This document shows positions 1-6,298 of a DNA stretch of 10,168 nucleotides, one piece after another. The translations under genes were made by a program, and so were the position numbers. Below the pieces are notes generated by a model. The model was not told where the DNA came from and searched no databases. It worked only from the letters and a program-made list of their open reading frames with translations. Source of the DNA: Candidatus Aminicenantota bacterium. GTDB taxonomy: Bacteria > Acidobacteriota > Aminicenantia > Aminicenantales > JAFGBC01. Position 1 is the first letter of the stretch, and the number at the start of each line of letters is the position of its first letter. Where the stretch lies: NCBI GenBank assembly GCA_016933355.1, contig JAFGBC010000084.1:1-10168 (forward strand), given 5' to 3'.

Positions 1-357
1 ATCAACGCTCTGGCCGCGGCCGATTCGATCCTCATCCCCGTCCAATGCGAATTTTTTTGCATGGAGGGACTTCCCGACCTTCTCCACACCCTGGATGAGG
101 TCCGTACTTACCTGAACCCGACGCTGCGGATTGAGGGCGTCCTCCTGACTATGTTCGACGAAAGGACCAACCTGTCCAAGCAGGTTTCCGAGGAGATCCG
201 GAAGACTCTGAAGAGCGTTGTCTACGAAGTCGTGATCCCCCGGAGCGTTAAGCTGGCCGAAGCGCCGAGCTACGGTTTACCCATCGTGCTGTATGATATA
301 AAATCCAAAGGGGCCGAGGCCTATGTGTCCCTCGCCCAGGAGATGCTCCAAAGATGA
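1..357 (+). CDS. parA: ParA/Soj-type chromosome-partitioning ATPase, C-terminal part (5' end outside window)
   Basis: This is the C-terminal ~118 residues of a ParA/Soj (MinD/ParA superfamily) ATPase, which binds DNA nonspecifically in its ATP form and moves ParB-parS complexes during chromosome segregation. The reading frame is open from the first base (INALAAADSILIPVQCEFF), so the Met codon at 61 is internal and not the start. The family signature near the C-terminus is clear: the VIPRSVKLAEAPSYGLPI block, then DIKSKGAEAY and a final helix. The deviant Walker A and Walker B motifs lie upstream of the window, so ATPase competence cannot be judged. The stop overlaps the parB start by 4 nt (ATGA), the usual coupled parA-parB order. 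Chromosomal rather than plasmid origin is inferred from the housekeeping genes that follow. Family assignment is secure; only the N-terminus is missing. Confidence 0.95.
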   Translation: MNALAAADSILIPVQCEFFCMEGLPDLLHTLDEVRTYLNPTLRIEGVLLTMFDERTNLSKQVSEEIRKTLKSVVYEVVIPRSVKLAEAPSYGLPIVLYDIKSKGAEAYVSLAQEMLQR

Positions 358-1202
358 ACAAGAAGGCATTGGGAAAGGGATTGGGCGCCTTCATCCCCGA
401 GAGCTACGGGGTCATCAAGGATGAGCGCTACGCGGAGATTGATATCGATAAGCTCAAGCCCAACCCGGACCAACCCCGCTCGCGCTTCGACGAGAGGGCG
501 ATCGGAGAGCTGGCCGGTTCCATGAAGGAGAGCGGCGTCCTCCAGCCCATCATCGTGGTGCCGGAGGACGATCACTATAAAATCATCGTCGGCGAGAGAC
601 GCTGGCGCGCAGCGCTCAAGGCCGGGCTGAAGAGGATTCCCGTCCTGGTCCGGCACATCGCTAAAGAGCAACAGCTCGAGATCTCGCTCCTTGAGAACCT
701 CCACCGCGAGGACCTCGGGCCGCTCGAGGTCGCCATAGCCTACCAGCGCATGATTCAGGAGCTCGGTCACACTCAGGACCAAGTCGCCGACAAGGTCGGC
801 AAGGACAGGACCTCGGTCACGAACTATCTCCGGCTCCTGAAGCTCCCCAAGGAAATCCAGGACCATCTCGGCGAAGGACGGCTCTCGATGGGCCATGCCC
901 GGGCCCTGATCGGCCTCGAGCGCCCCGAGGAGCAGCTGAGCCTGGCCCGAAAAATCATCAAGAGCGGGCTCTCCGTCAGGGAAGCCGAGGAGATCGTTGG
1001 GGTCCGGAAGATCAAGCCAAAGGACCGGAAGAAGCGCGCTTCCGACGCCGACCTGATGGCCGTCCAGGAGGATCTCATCCGCGTCCTGGGCACGAAAGTC
1101 GTCATCTCGGGCCGCCCCGGAGCGGGCGTCATCAAGATTCACTATTTTTCGCTCGAGGAGCTCAACCGGCTCTGCGGCCTCCTCAAGCGCCTGAAAGGAT
1201 GA
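354..1202 (+). CDS. parB: ParB/Spo0J-type centromere-binding protein (CTP-dependent clamp family)
   Basis: 282 residues, normal for chromosomal ParB. ParB binds parS sites near the origin, spreads as a sliding clamp and stimulates ParA. Residues 1-15 carry the basic KKALGKGLGAFIP segment typical of ParB N-termini that contact ParA. Residues 36-45 (PNPDQPRSRF), GERRWRA (80-86) and ENLHRED (114-120) are the conserved boxes that form the CTP-binding pocket in characterised ParBs. A helix-turn-helix follows at about 140-161 (TQDQVADKVGKDRTSVTNYL) for parS recognition. The last ~45 residues would be the dimerisation domain. The ATG start overlaps the parA stop, with AGGAG at 338-342 upstream. CTP binding is known for the family and inferred here from intact motifs. 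No canonical parS palindrome was noticed in the window by eye. Confidence 0.96.
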   Translation: MNKKALGKGLGAFIPESYGVIKDERYAEIDIDKLKPNPDQPRSRFDERAIGELAGSMKESGVLQPIIVVPEDDHYKIIVGERRWRAALKAGLKRIPVLVRHIAKEQQLEISLLENLHREDLGPLEVAIAYQRMIQELGHTQDQVADKVGKDRTSVTNYLRLLKLPKEIQDHLGEGRLSMGHARALIGLERPEEQLSLARKIIKSGLSVREAEEIVGVRKIKPKDRKKRASDADLMAVQEDLIRVLGTKVVISGRPGAGVIKIHYFSLEELNRLCGLLKRLKG

Positions 1203-1209
1203 AATCGAC

Positions 1210-1584
1210 ATGAAGGAAATCGACGAGAACAAGATCACGGGCTTCTTCGATAAAGACACCGAGATCAGGGGCGAGCTGAATTTCAAGGGCGCGTTCCGTA
1301 TCGACGGCCGCCTCAACGGAAAGATCAACTCCGATGCCACCCTCATCGTCGGCGATAAGGGCAAGGTCGAGGCCGAGATTCACGTCGCCCACATCATCAT
1401 CAACGGCGAGGTTAAAGGGACGATCCAGGCCAAGGACAAAGTCGAGATTCACGGCCAGGGCCGGGTCATCGGGACGATCGTGACGCCCAAGCTCGTCGTC
1501 GAAGAGGGGGCTTACCTCGAAGCCAACTGCCAGACGACCGACCAACCGCTTCCGCCCAAGGCCCAGGGAAAGGACAAGGCTTGA
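1210..1584 (+). CDS. Bactofilin family cytoskeletal protein
   Basis: 124 residues matching the bactofilin (DUF583/polymer-forming cytoskeletal) family. These proteins form a single-domain right-handed beta-helix that polymerises without nucleotide and acts as a scaffold for cell-shape, wall-synthesis or chromosome-anchoring proteins at the inner membrane. Residues ~15-105 show the periodic short beta-strand pattern with regularly spaced Gly and hydrophobic residues (GELNFKGAFRIDGRLNGKI, then VEAEIHVAHIIINGEVKGTI and GRVIGTIVTPKLVVEEGAYLE). Short charged tails flank the core; the C-terminal tail (about 108-124) is Pro/Lys-rich and probably disordered. The ATG at 1210 has AAAGGA at 1194-1199 and sits 7 nt after parB. 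Its position next to parAB recalls the Myxococcus bactofilins that organise ParABS, but a wall or LPS-related role is equally possible from context. Confidence 0.92.
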   Translation: MKEIDENKITGFFDKDTEIRGELNFKGAFRIDGRLNGKINSDATLIVGDKGKVEAEIHVAHIIINGEVKGTIQAKDKVEIHGQGRVIGTIVTPKLVVEEGAYLEANCQTTDQPLPPKAQGKDKA

Positions 1585-2318
1585 GCCTCGACGTCAAGCG
1601 CGCGGCCGGAATCATCCCCGCCCGCTTCGAATCGACCCGCTTCCCGGGGAAGCCGCTCCACCCCATCCTGGGCAAGCCCATGATCCAGCGCGTCTACGAG
1701 GGCGCGCGGACGGCCAGGCTCCTGAGCCGCGTCATCGTGGCCACCGACGACGCGAGGATCTTTGCCGCGGTCGAGAGTTTCGGCGGAGAGGCGGTCATGA
1801 CCTCTTCTCATCATCCGTCGGGGACCGAACGGGTCGCCGAGGCCGCCCTCGGCGTCGAGGAGCCGATCGTGGTCAATATCCAGGGCGACGAGCCCCTGAT
1901 CGAGGGCGGCTTGATCGACGGCCTCGTCGAGGCGCTCCAGGACGAATCCGTGCCGATGGCCTCGGTCATGGTCCGGACGTCCGAGCTGAACCTGATCCAC
2001 GACCGCAACGTCGTCAAAGTCGTGGTCGACAAGAACGGTTTCGCCCTCTATTTCTCCCGGGCGCCCATCCCCTACGACCCCGCCGCCCATTTCCTGAGGC
2101 ACATCGGGATCTACGGCTACCAGAAGAGCTTTCTGAACGGTTTCGCAAGTCTGGGGCCGACCCGGCTCGAGCAGGACGAGAAGCTCGAGCAGCTCCGCGT
2201 CCTCGAGAACGGATACCGCATTAAGATGGTCGAGACGGCCTACGCGACCTTGAGCGTCGACGTGCCCGGCGATATAATCAAGGTCGAGGCCGCTCTGAGG
2301 AAGAGGATGCATGGCTAA
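1581..2318 (+). CDS. kdsB: 3-deoxy-manno-octulosonate cytidylyltransferase (CMP-Kdo synthetase)
   Basis: Activates Kdo with CTP to give CMP-Kdo, the donor for Kdo transfer to lipid A in the cytoplasm. 245 residues, the usual family length. The GT-A-like nucleotidyltransferase signature is present: AGIIPARFESTRFPGKPL at ~9-26, VATDD at ~53, SGTERVAEA at ~80, VNIQGDEPLIEGG at ~98, YFSRAPIPYDP at ~157, HIGIYGY at ~174, and the LEQLRVLENG helix near the C-terminus. The start is taken as TTG at 1581, overlapping the bactofilin stop as TTGA; it leaves 8 residues before the first conserved strand, close to known KdsB proteins, and no better ATG exists upstream of the motif. The 3' end overlaps pyrG by 8 nt, fitting a CTP supply-and-use pair. 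Confidence 0.96.
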   Translation: MSLDVKRAAGIIPARFESTRFPGKPLHPILGKPMIQRVYEGARTARLLSRVIVATDDARIFAAVESFGGEAVMTSSHHPSGTERVAEAALGVEEPIVVNIQGDEPLIEGGLIDGLVEALQDESVPMASVMVRTSELNLIHDRNVVKVVVDKNGFALYFSRAPIPYDPAAHFLRHIGIYGYQKSFLNGFASLGPTRLEQDEKLEQLRVLENGYRIKMVETAYATLSVDVPGDIIKVEAALRKRMHG

Positions 2319-3921
2319 GTACATCTTCGTGACGGGAGGCGTTCTGTCGGCCCTGGGCAAGGGAATCGCTGCGGCGTCGATCGGGAATCTCCTCGAAAGC
2401 CACGGCTATAAGATCAGCCTGATGAAGTTCGACCCCTACCTGAACGTGGACCCGGGCACGATGAACCCCTTCCAGCACGGAGAGGTCTTCGTGACCGACG
2501 ACGGCGCCGAAACCGATCTCGACCTCGGCCACTACGAGCGGTTCACGACGACGATGACCGGCAAGTCCAATAACTGGACGGCCGGGAAGGTCTACGAAAC
2601 GATCATCCGGAAGGAGCGGCGGGGCGAGTTCCTGGGCAAGACCGTCCAGGTCATCCCCCACGTCACCGACGAGATCAAGCGCGCCCTAGAGGCGGGGGCC
2701 GAAGGCAAGGACATCGTCATCGTCGAGATCGGCGGGACGGTCGGCGACATCGAAAGCCTGCCCTTTCTCGAGGCGACACGGCAGATGCGGCTGGCCCTGG
2801 GCGGAGAGAACGCCCTCTTCGTCCATCTCACGCTCGTCCCCTACATCGCGACCTCGGGCGAGCTCAAGACGAAGCCGACCCAGCACAGCGTCAAGGAGCT
2901 TCGGGCGATCGGCATCCAGCCCGATATTCTTCTCTGCCGGACCGACCGCTTTCTGACCCCGGACATCAAGAGCAAGATCTCCCTGTTCACCAATGTTCCT
3001 CTCGAGGCGGTCATCACCGCCAAGGACGTCGACAACATCTACGAGATCCCGCTCGTCTTTGCCCAGGAGGGCCTGGACGCCATCGTCCTCAAGCGACTCG
3101 GGCTGCCGGCCAAGAAAAGGAACACCGAGCGCTGGCGGACGCTGGTCCGCAAGATGAGAGAGCCGGCCGGTGACGTCGATATCGCCGTGGTGGGCAAGTA
3201 CGCCGGGTTCCAAGATTCCTACCTAAGCCTCAAGGAAGCCCTCAAGCACGGCGGCGTCGCCCATGACCTCAGGATCAACATCCATTGGATCGAGTCGGAG
3301 GACTGCGAATCGAACCGGACGTCCAAGGCCCTGCGCGGCATGGACGGCATCCTCATCCCGGGCGGATTCGGCCAGCGCGGCATCGAAGGCAAGATCCGCG
3401 CGGCGGGCTACGCCCGGGAACGCAAGGTTCCGTTCTTCGGGATCTGTCTCGGCATGCAGTGCGCCGTCGTCGAGTTCAGCCGGAACGTCGCGGGCCTCAG
3501 GGGCGCTCACAGCTCGGAGTTCGACCCCGAGGCGCCCCATAAGGTGTTCTTCCTGTGGCGCGAGCTGAAGCGTGACCACGAGCTGGGCGGCACGATGCGG
3601 CTCGGCCGCTACGCGTGCGCCCTCGAGAGGAATACGCTGGCCTTCCGGGCCTACCGGAGCGCGTCCATCTCGGAGCGCCACCGCCACCGCTACGAGTTCA
3701 ATCCCGAGTACGAAGCGCGTCTGGCCCTGGCCGGGATGGTCTTCTCGGGACGAAACCTCGAGCACAAGCTGATCGAGATCGTCGAGCTGCGGGACCACCC
3801 CTGGTTCCTGGGCTGCCAGTTCCATCCCGAGTTCAAGTCGCGACCCCTGACGCCCCATCCGCTCTTCAAAGCCTTCATCGGAGCGAGCCATGCCCACCGT
3901 CTCAAAAGCCATCGATCTTGA
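2311..3921 (+). CDS. pyrG: CTP synthase (glutamine-hydrolysing)
   Basis: Converts UTP to CTP using ATP and glutamine-derived ammonia, the last step of pyrimidine nucleotide synthesis. 536 residues. The N-terminal amidoligase domain (about 1-265) begins YIFVTGGVLSALGKGIAAAS with the ATP-loop Lys17, and includes DPYLNVDPGTM, GHYERF, VEIGGTVGDIESLPF and KTKPTQHSVKELRAIGIQPD. The C-terminal class I glutamine amidotransferase domain (about 287-530) has the oxyanion segment PGGFGQRG, nucleophile Cys379 in GICLGMQ, and His505/Glu507 in QFHPEF, completing the triad. The segment between HSSEFDPEAP and LGGTMRLG is shorter and more divergent than in E. coli. The ATG at 2311 has AGAGGA just upstream and lies inside the end of kdsB. 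The last ~10 codons, rich in His/Arg/Lys, overlap the kdsA start by 32 nt. Adjacent kdsB and ParB homologues both use CTP. Confidence 0.98.
   Translation: MAKYIFVTGGVLSALGKGIAAASIGNLLESHGYKISLMKFDPYLNVDPGTMNPFQHGEVFVTDDGAETDLDLGHYERFTTTMTGKSNNWTAGKVYETIIRKERRGEFLGKTVQVIPHVTDEIKRALEAGAEGKDIVIVEIGGTVGDIESLPFLEATRQMRLALGGENALFVHLTLVPYIATSGELKTKPTQHSVKELRAIGIQPDILLCRTDRFLTPDIKSKISLFTNVPLEAVITAKDVDNIYEIPLVFAQEGLDAIVLKRLGLPAKKRNTERWRTLVRKMREPAGDVDIAVVGKYAGFQDSYLSLKEALKHGGVAHDLRINIHWIESEDCESNRTSKALRGMDGILIPGGFGQRGIEGKIRAAGYARERKVPFFGICLGMQCAVVEFSRNVAGLRGAHSSEFDPEAPHKVFFLWRELKRDHELGGTMRLGRYACALERNTLAFRAYRSASISERHRHRYEFNPEYEARLALAGMVFSGRNLEHKLIEIVELRDHPWFLGCQFHPEFKSRPLTPHPLFKAFIGASHAHRLKSHRS
3880..3892 (+). 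promoter_or_regulatory. Ribosome binding site and start of kdsA inside the end of pyrG
   Basis: GGAG at 3880-3883 followed by a 6-nt spacer and ATG at 3890-3892. It lies within pyrG coding sequence and supports the early kdsA start and the 32-nt overlap. The spacing is ideal, and no in-frame ATG follows before the Cys28-containing motif. Confidence 0.6.
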
Positions 3922-4732
3922 GGGCGGCGTCGTCCTGGGCGGCGGCCCGCTCTTCCTCATCGGCGGCCCCTGCGTTATCGAAAACCGTAAACACGCCCTG
4001 TTCCTGGCCCGCGAGATCAAGGCCGTCTGCGGCGAGCTCGGCGTCCCCTGCGTCTTCAAAGCCTCCTTCGACAAGGCCAACCGCTCGTCGATCGCGTCGT
4101 TCCGCGGTCCCGGCCTCGAAGCCGGCCTCGAGATCCTGGCCGAAGTCCGGACCGAAGCCGTCGTCCCGGTCCTGTCCGACATCCACGAAGCGGGCCAGGC
4201 CGCTCCGGCGGCCGCGGTCTTGGACATCATCCAAATCCCGGCCTTCCTCTGCCGCCAGACCGACCTCATTCTGGCCGCGGCCCGGACGGGACGCCCCCTC
4301 AACATCAAGAAGGGGCAATTCATGTCCCCGCTCGAGATGAAGAACGCGCTGGACAAGGCGGCGGACGCGGGGAACGACCGCGTCATGCTGACCGAACGGG
4401 GTACGTTCTTCGGCTACAACAACCTCGTCGTCGACATTCGCTCCATCCCGGCCATGAAGGCCTGGGGCGGCCCGGTCGTCATCGACGCCTCCCACAGCGT
4501 TCAGAGGCCGGGCGGCGTGGGGACGGCTTCGGGCGGAGACGCCGAGGTCATCCCGCTCATGGCCAAGGCCGGGGTTGCGGCCGGCGCCGACGGGGTTTTC
4601 ATCGAAATCCACGACGACCCCGAGCGGGCCCTGTCCGACAAGCATAACTCCCTGAAATTGAAGGAATTAAAAGGACTGCTCCGGACCCTGCTCCGCCTGC
4701 GGGCGGCCTTGGACGAGGAAGCCGGCGGATAG
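3890..4732 (+). CDS. kdsA: 3-deoxy-D-manno-octulosonate 8-phosphate synthase, metal-dependent class
   Basis: Condenses phosphoenolpyruvate with arabinose-5-phosphate to Kdo-8-phosphate. 280 residues, one TIM barrel. Family motifs: KASFDKANRSS (57-67), RGPGLEAGLEIL, QIPAFLCRQTDL, NIKKGQFMSP and GGVGTASGG. The metal ligands of the Aquifex-type enzyme are all present: Cys28 in GGPCVIE, His202 in DASHSVQ, Glu239 in FIEIH and Asp250 in ALSDK. They share the same 17-residue offset from Aquifex Cys11/His185/Glu222/Asp233. E. coli-type enzymes carry Asn in place of the Cys, so this should be the metal-dependent class. The ATG at 3890 has GGAG at 3880-3883, six bases upstream, inside the pyrG 3' end. 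The 32-nt overlap with pyrG is the longest in the operon but is supported by this ribosome site. kdsD follows after 4 nt. Confidence 0.97.
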   Translation: MPTVSKAIDLEGGVVLGGGPLFLIGGPCVIENRKHALFLAREIKAVCGELGVPCVFKASFDKANRSSIASFRGPGLEAGLEILAEVRTEAVVPVLSDIHEAGQAAPAAAVLDIIQIPAFLCRQTDLILAAARTGRPLNIKKGQFMSPLEMKNALDKAADAGNDRVMLTERGTFFGYNNLVVDIRSIPAMKAWGGPVVIDASHSVQRPGGVGTASGGDAEVIPLMAKAGVAAGADGVFIEIHDDPERALSDKHNSLKLKELKGLLRTLLRLRAALDEEAGG

Positions 4733-4736
4733 GCCC

Positions 4737-5708
4737 ATGACGAAGAAGGACATTATCGAGACGGGCCGCGAGGTCCTGACCGTGGAAGCCCGGGCCGTCG
4801 AGGGGCTTGTCGGGCGGCTGGGCGAGGATTTCGCCCGGGCCGTCGAGATGCTTTCCGGCGCGCGGTCCCGGGTCATCGTTACCGGGATGGGGAAATCGGG
4901 CCTCGTCGGCCGCAAGATGGCGGCGACGCTGGCCAGTTGCGGAACGCCGGCCATGTTCGTCCACCCGGCCGAGGCCGGTCACGGCGACCTGGGGATGCTC
5001 CTCAAGGAGGACGTCCTCCTGGCCGTCTCGTATTCGGGCGAGACCAAGGAGATCGTCACTCTTCTCGACTATTTCAAGCGCATCGGTGTCAGGCTGATCT
5101 CGATCACGGGCAACCGGAATTCCCGGATCGCCCGCTACAGCGATATCGTCCTCGACGCCAAAGTCGAGCGCGAGGCGGGGCCGAGCAACATCGTCCCGAC
5201 CGCGAGCTCGACGGCGGCCCTGGCCCTGGGCGACGCGCTGGCTATCGCCCTGATGAGGAAGAAGGGGTTCGGCGAGCGGGATTTCGCGCGCGTCCACCCC
5301 AAGGGCCAGATCGGGAAGCGCCTCCTCCGCGTCGGGAGCCTGATGCGGCGCGGGGCCAAGGTCCCGCTGGTCGCGACCTCCGCGCCGATGAGCGCCGTCA
5401 TCGAGGAGATGACGGCCAAGCAGGTCGGCATGACCTGCGTCGTCGACGCCGAACGGACGCTGGTCGGGATCATCACCGACGGCGACCTGCGCCGCCTCCT
5501 CCGCACGCACCGGGCGCGCGTCCTGAAAATGACCGCCGGCGACTGCATGAAAGCCGGCCCGGTCACGGTCGGGAAGATGGAGCTGGCGACCGAAGCCCTG
5601 AACTTGATGGAGGCCAAGCGGATCACCTCGCTCGTCATCATGGGCAAGGACGGCCGGGTCGAGGGCGTCATCCACCTCCACGACCTGTGGCGGACCGAGA
5701 TGTTCTGA
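4737..5708 (+). CDS. kdsD: D-arabinose-5-phosphate isomerase (SIS domain plus two CBS domains)
   Basis: Interconverts ribulose-5-phosphate and arabinose-5-phosphate, the entry step of Kdo synthesis (KdsD/KpsF/GutQ family). 323 residues, typical length. The SIS domain spans about 35-180: GMGKSG with Lys53, FVHPAEAGHGDLGML (74-88), SYSGETKE with Glu105, Glu146 before PSNIVPTASST, and His187 in VHPKGQIG. These four residues match E. coli KdsD Lys59, Glu111, Glu152 and His193 with one constant offset of six, so the catalytic set is intact. Two CBS repeats follow, about 200-255 (ending VGIITDGDLRRLL) and 268-323 (ending VIHLHDLW). ATG 4737 lies 4 nt after kdsA with only a weak GG-rich ribosome site, suggesting coupling; the stop overlaps the kdsC start by one base (TGATG). 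Linkage to kdsA and kdsC favours an LPS role over capsule (KpsF) or glucitol (GutQ) paralogues. Confidence 0.96.
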   Translation: MTKKDIIETGREVLTVEARAVEGLVGRLGEDFARAVEMLSGARSRVIVTGMGKSGLVGRKMAATLASCGTPAMFVHPAEAGHGDLGMLLKEDVLLAVSYSGETKEIVTLLDYFKRIGVRLISITGNRNSRIARYSDIVLDAKVEREAGPSNIVPTASSTAALALGDALAIALMRKKGFGERDFARVHPKGQIGKRLLRVGSLMRRGAKVPLVATSAPMSAVIEEMTAKQVGMTCVVDAERTLVGIITDGDLRRLLRTHRARVLKMTAGDCMKAGPVTVGKMELATEALNLMEAKRITSLVIMGKDGRVEGVIHLHDLWRTEMF

Positions 5709-6283
5709 TGCGCCTCCACGACAAGGCCCGCCCGGTCAAGCTCATCCTGATGGACGTCGACGGGACGCTGACCGACGGCGCCCTGTTCGTCCTGCCCGAC
5801 GGCGAGGAAGTCAAAGGCTATAATGTCCGCGACGGGATGGGCATCCTGATGGCGCGCCGGGCCGGCTTGGAGGTCGGCGTCATCACCGGCAAGGCCTCGC
5901 GCGGGTTCGACCATCGGGCCGCCCGGCTCCGTCTGGCCGAAATCCACCAAAGCGTCGCCGACAAGGGCAAGGTCCTGGCCGGCATCCTCGAGCGACGCAA
6001 GCTGGCGGCCGCCGAGGTCGCCTACATCGGCGACGACCTGAACGACCTCGACGTCCTGCGGGCGGTCGGCCTGTCGGGCGCGGTCGCCGACGCCCATCCG
6101 CTCGTTCGCCGCTGTTGCGACTACGTCTGCCGCCTCCCGGGCGGCCGGGGCGCGGTCCGCGAGTTCATCGAGCTCATCATCCGGAGCCAGGGGAAGTGGG
6201 ACGCGGTCATGGCCGACCTGTCCACTCTGCTCGACTTGAGGGGGAGGTCCGCCGCGCCGGCCCCCCGCCGCAAACGTCCGTAA
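5708..6283 (+). CDS. kdsC: Kdo-8-phosphate phosphatase (HAD family, KdsC)
   Basis: Hydrolyses Kdo-8-P to Kdo and phosphate in the cytoplasm. 191 residues; a capless, tetramer-forming C0-type HAD phosphatase by family. Motif I is LILMDVDGTLTDG with nucleophile Asp16 and general acid/base Asp18; motif II Thr60 lies in VITGK; motif III Lys86 in DKGK; motif IV is GDDLND (108-113). The GGRGAVREFIELII segment near residues 140-155 is diagnostic of KdsC, whose C-terminus reaches into the neighbouring active site. The start is ATG 5708, overlapping the kdsD stop by one base. The same frame stays open upstream to 4937, but that part is a shadow of kdsD. A short Ala/Pro/Arg-rich tail (about 177-191, RGRSAAPAPRRKRP) extends past the usual end and is probably disordered. 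It completes the kdsD-kdsA-kdsC-kdsB set. Confidence 0.95.
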   Translation: MRLHDKARPVKLILMDVDGTLTDGALFVLPDGEEVKGYNVRDGMGILMARRAGLEVGVITGKASRGFDHRAARLRLAEIHQSVADKGKVLAGILERRKLAAAEVAYIGDDLNDLDVLRAVGLSGAVADAHPLVRRCCDYVCRLPGGRGAVREFIELIIRSQGKWDAVMADLSTLLDLRGRSAAPAPRRKRP

Positions 6284-6284
6284 C

Positions 6285-6298
6285 GGAGGCACGCGATG
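6285..6298 (+). promoter_or_regulatory. Strong Shine-Dalgarno and start codon of the phosphohexomutase gene
   Basis: GGAGG at 6285-6289, six bases before ATG 6296-6298, lies in the 12-nt gap after the kdsC stop (6281-6283). It is the best ribosome binding site in the operon, whereas most other internal genes rely on overlap coupling. This suggests somewhat independent translation of the sugar-nucleotide pair that follows. Confidence 0.6.

Noticed and set aside
61..63. ATG at 61 as the parA start
   Set aside because: The upstream in-frame codons encode the conserved NALAAADSILIPVQCEFF segment of ParA, so this Met is internal to a gene truncated by the window edge.
321..1364. 347-codon minus-strand frame opposite parB and the bactofilin gene
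   Set aside because: Shadow of plus-strand genes with clear conserved motifs; no family features in the translation.
1..1584. A parS site near parAB
   Set aside because: No TGTTTCACGTGAAACA-like palindrome was seen by eye in the window. A motif scan allowing mismatches would be needed for a firm negative.
4937..5707. Upstream extension of the kdsC frame that would give a 448-residue protein
   Set aside because: The extension overlaps the whole SIS/CBS coding part of kdsD in another frame and is Arg/Pro/Gly-rich without motifs. The HAD domain starts right after ATG 5708.
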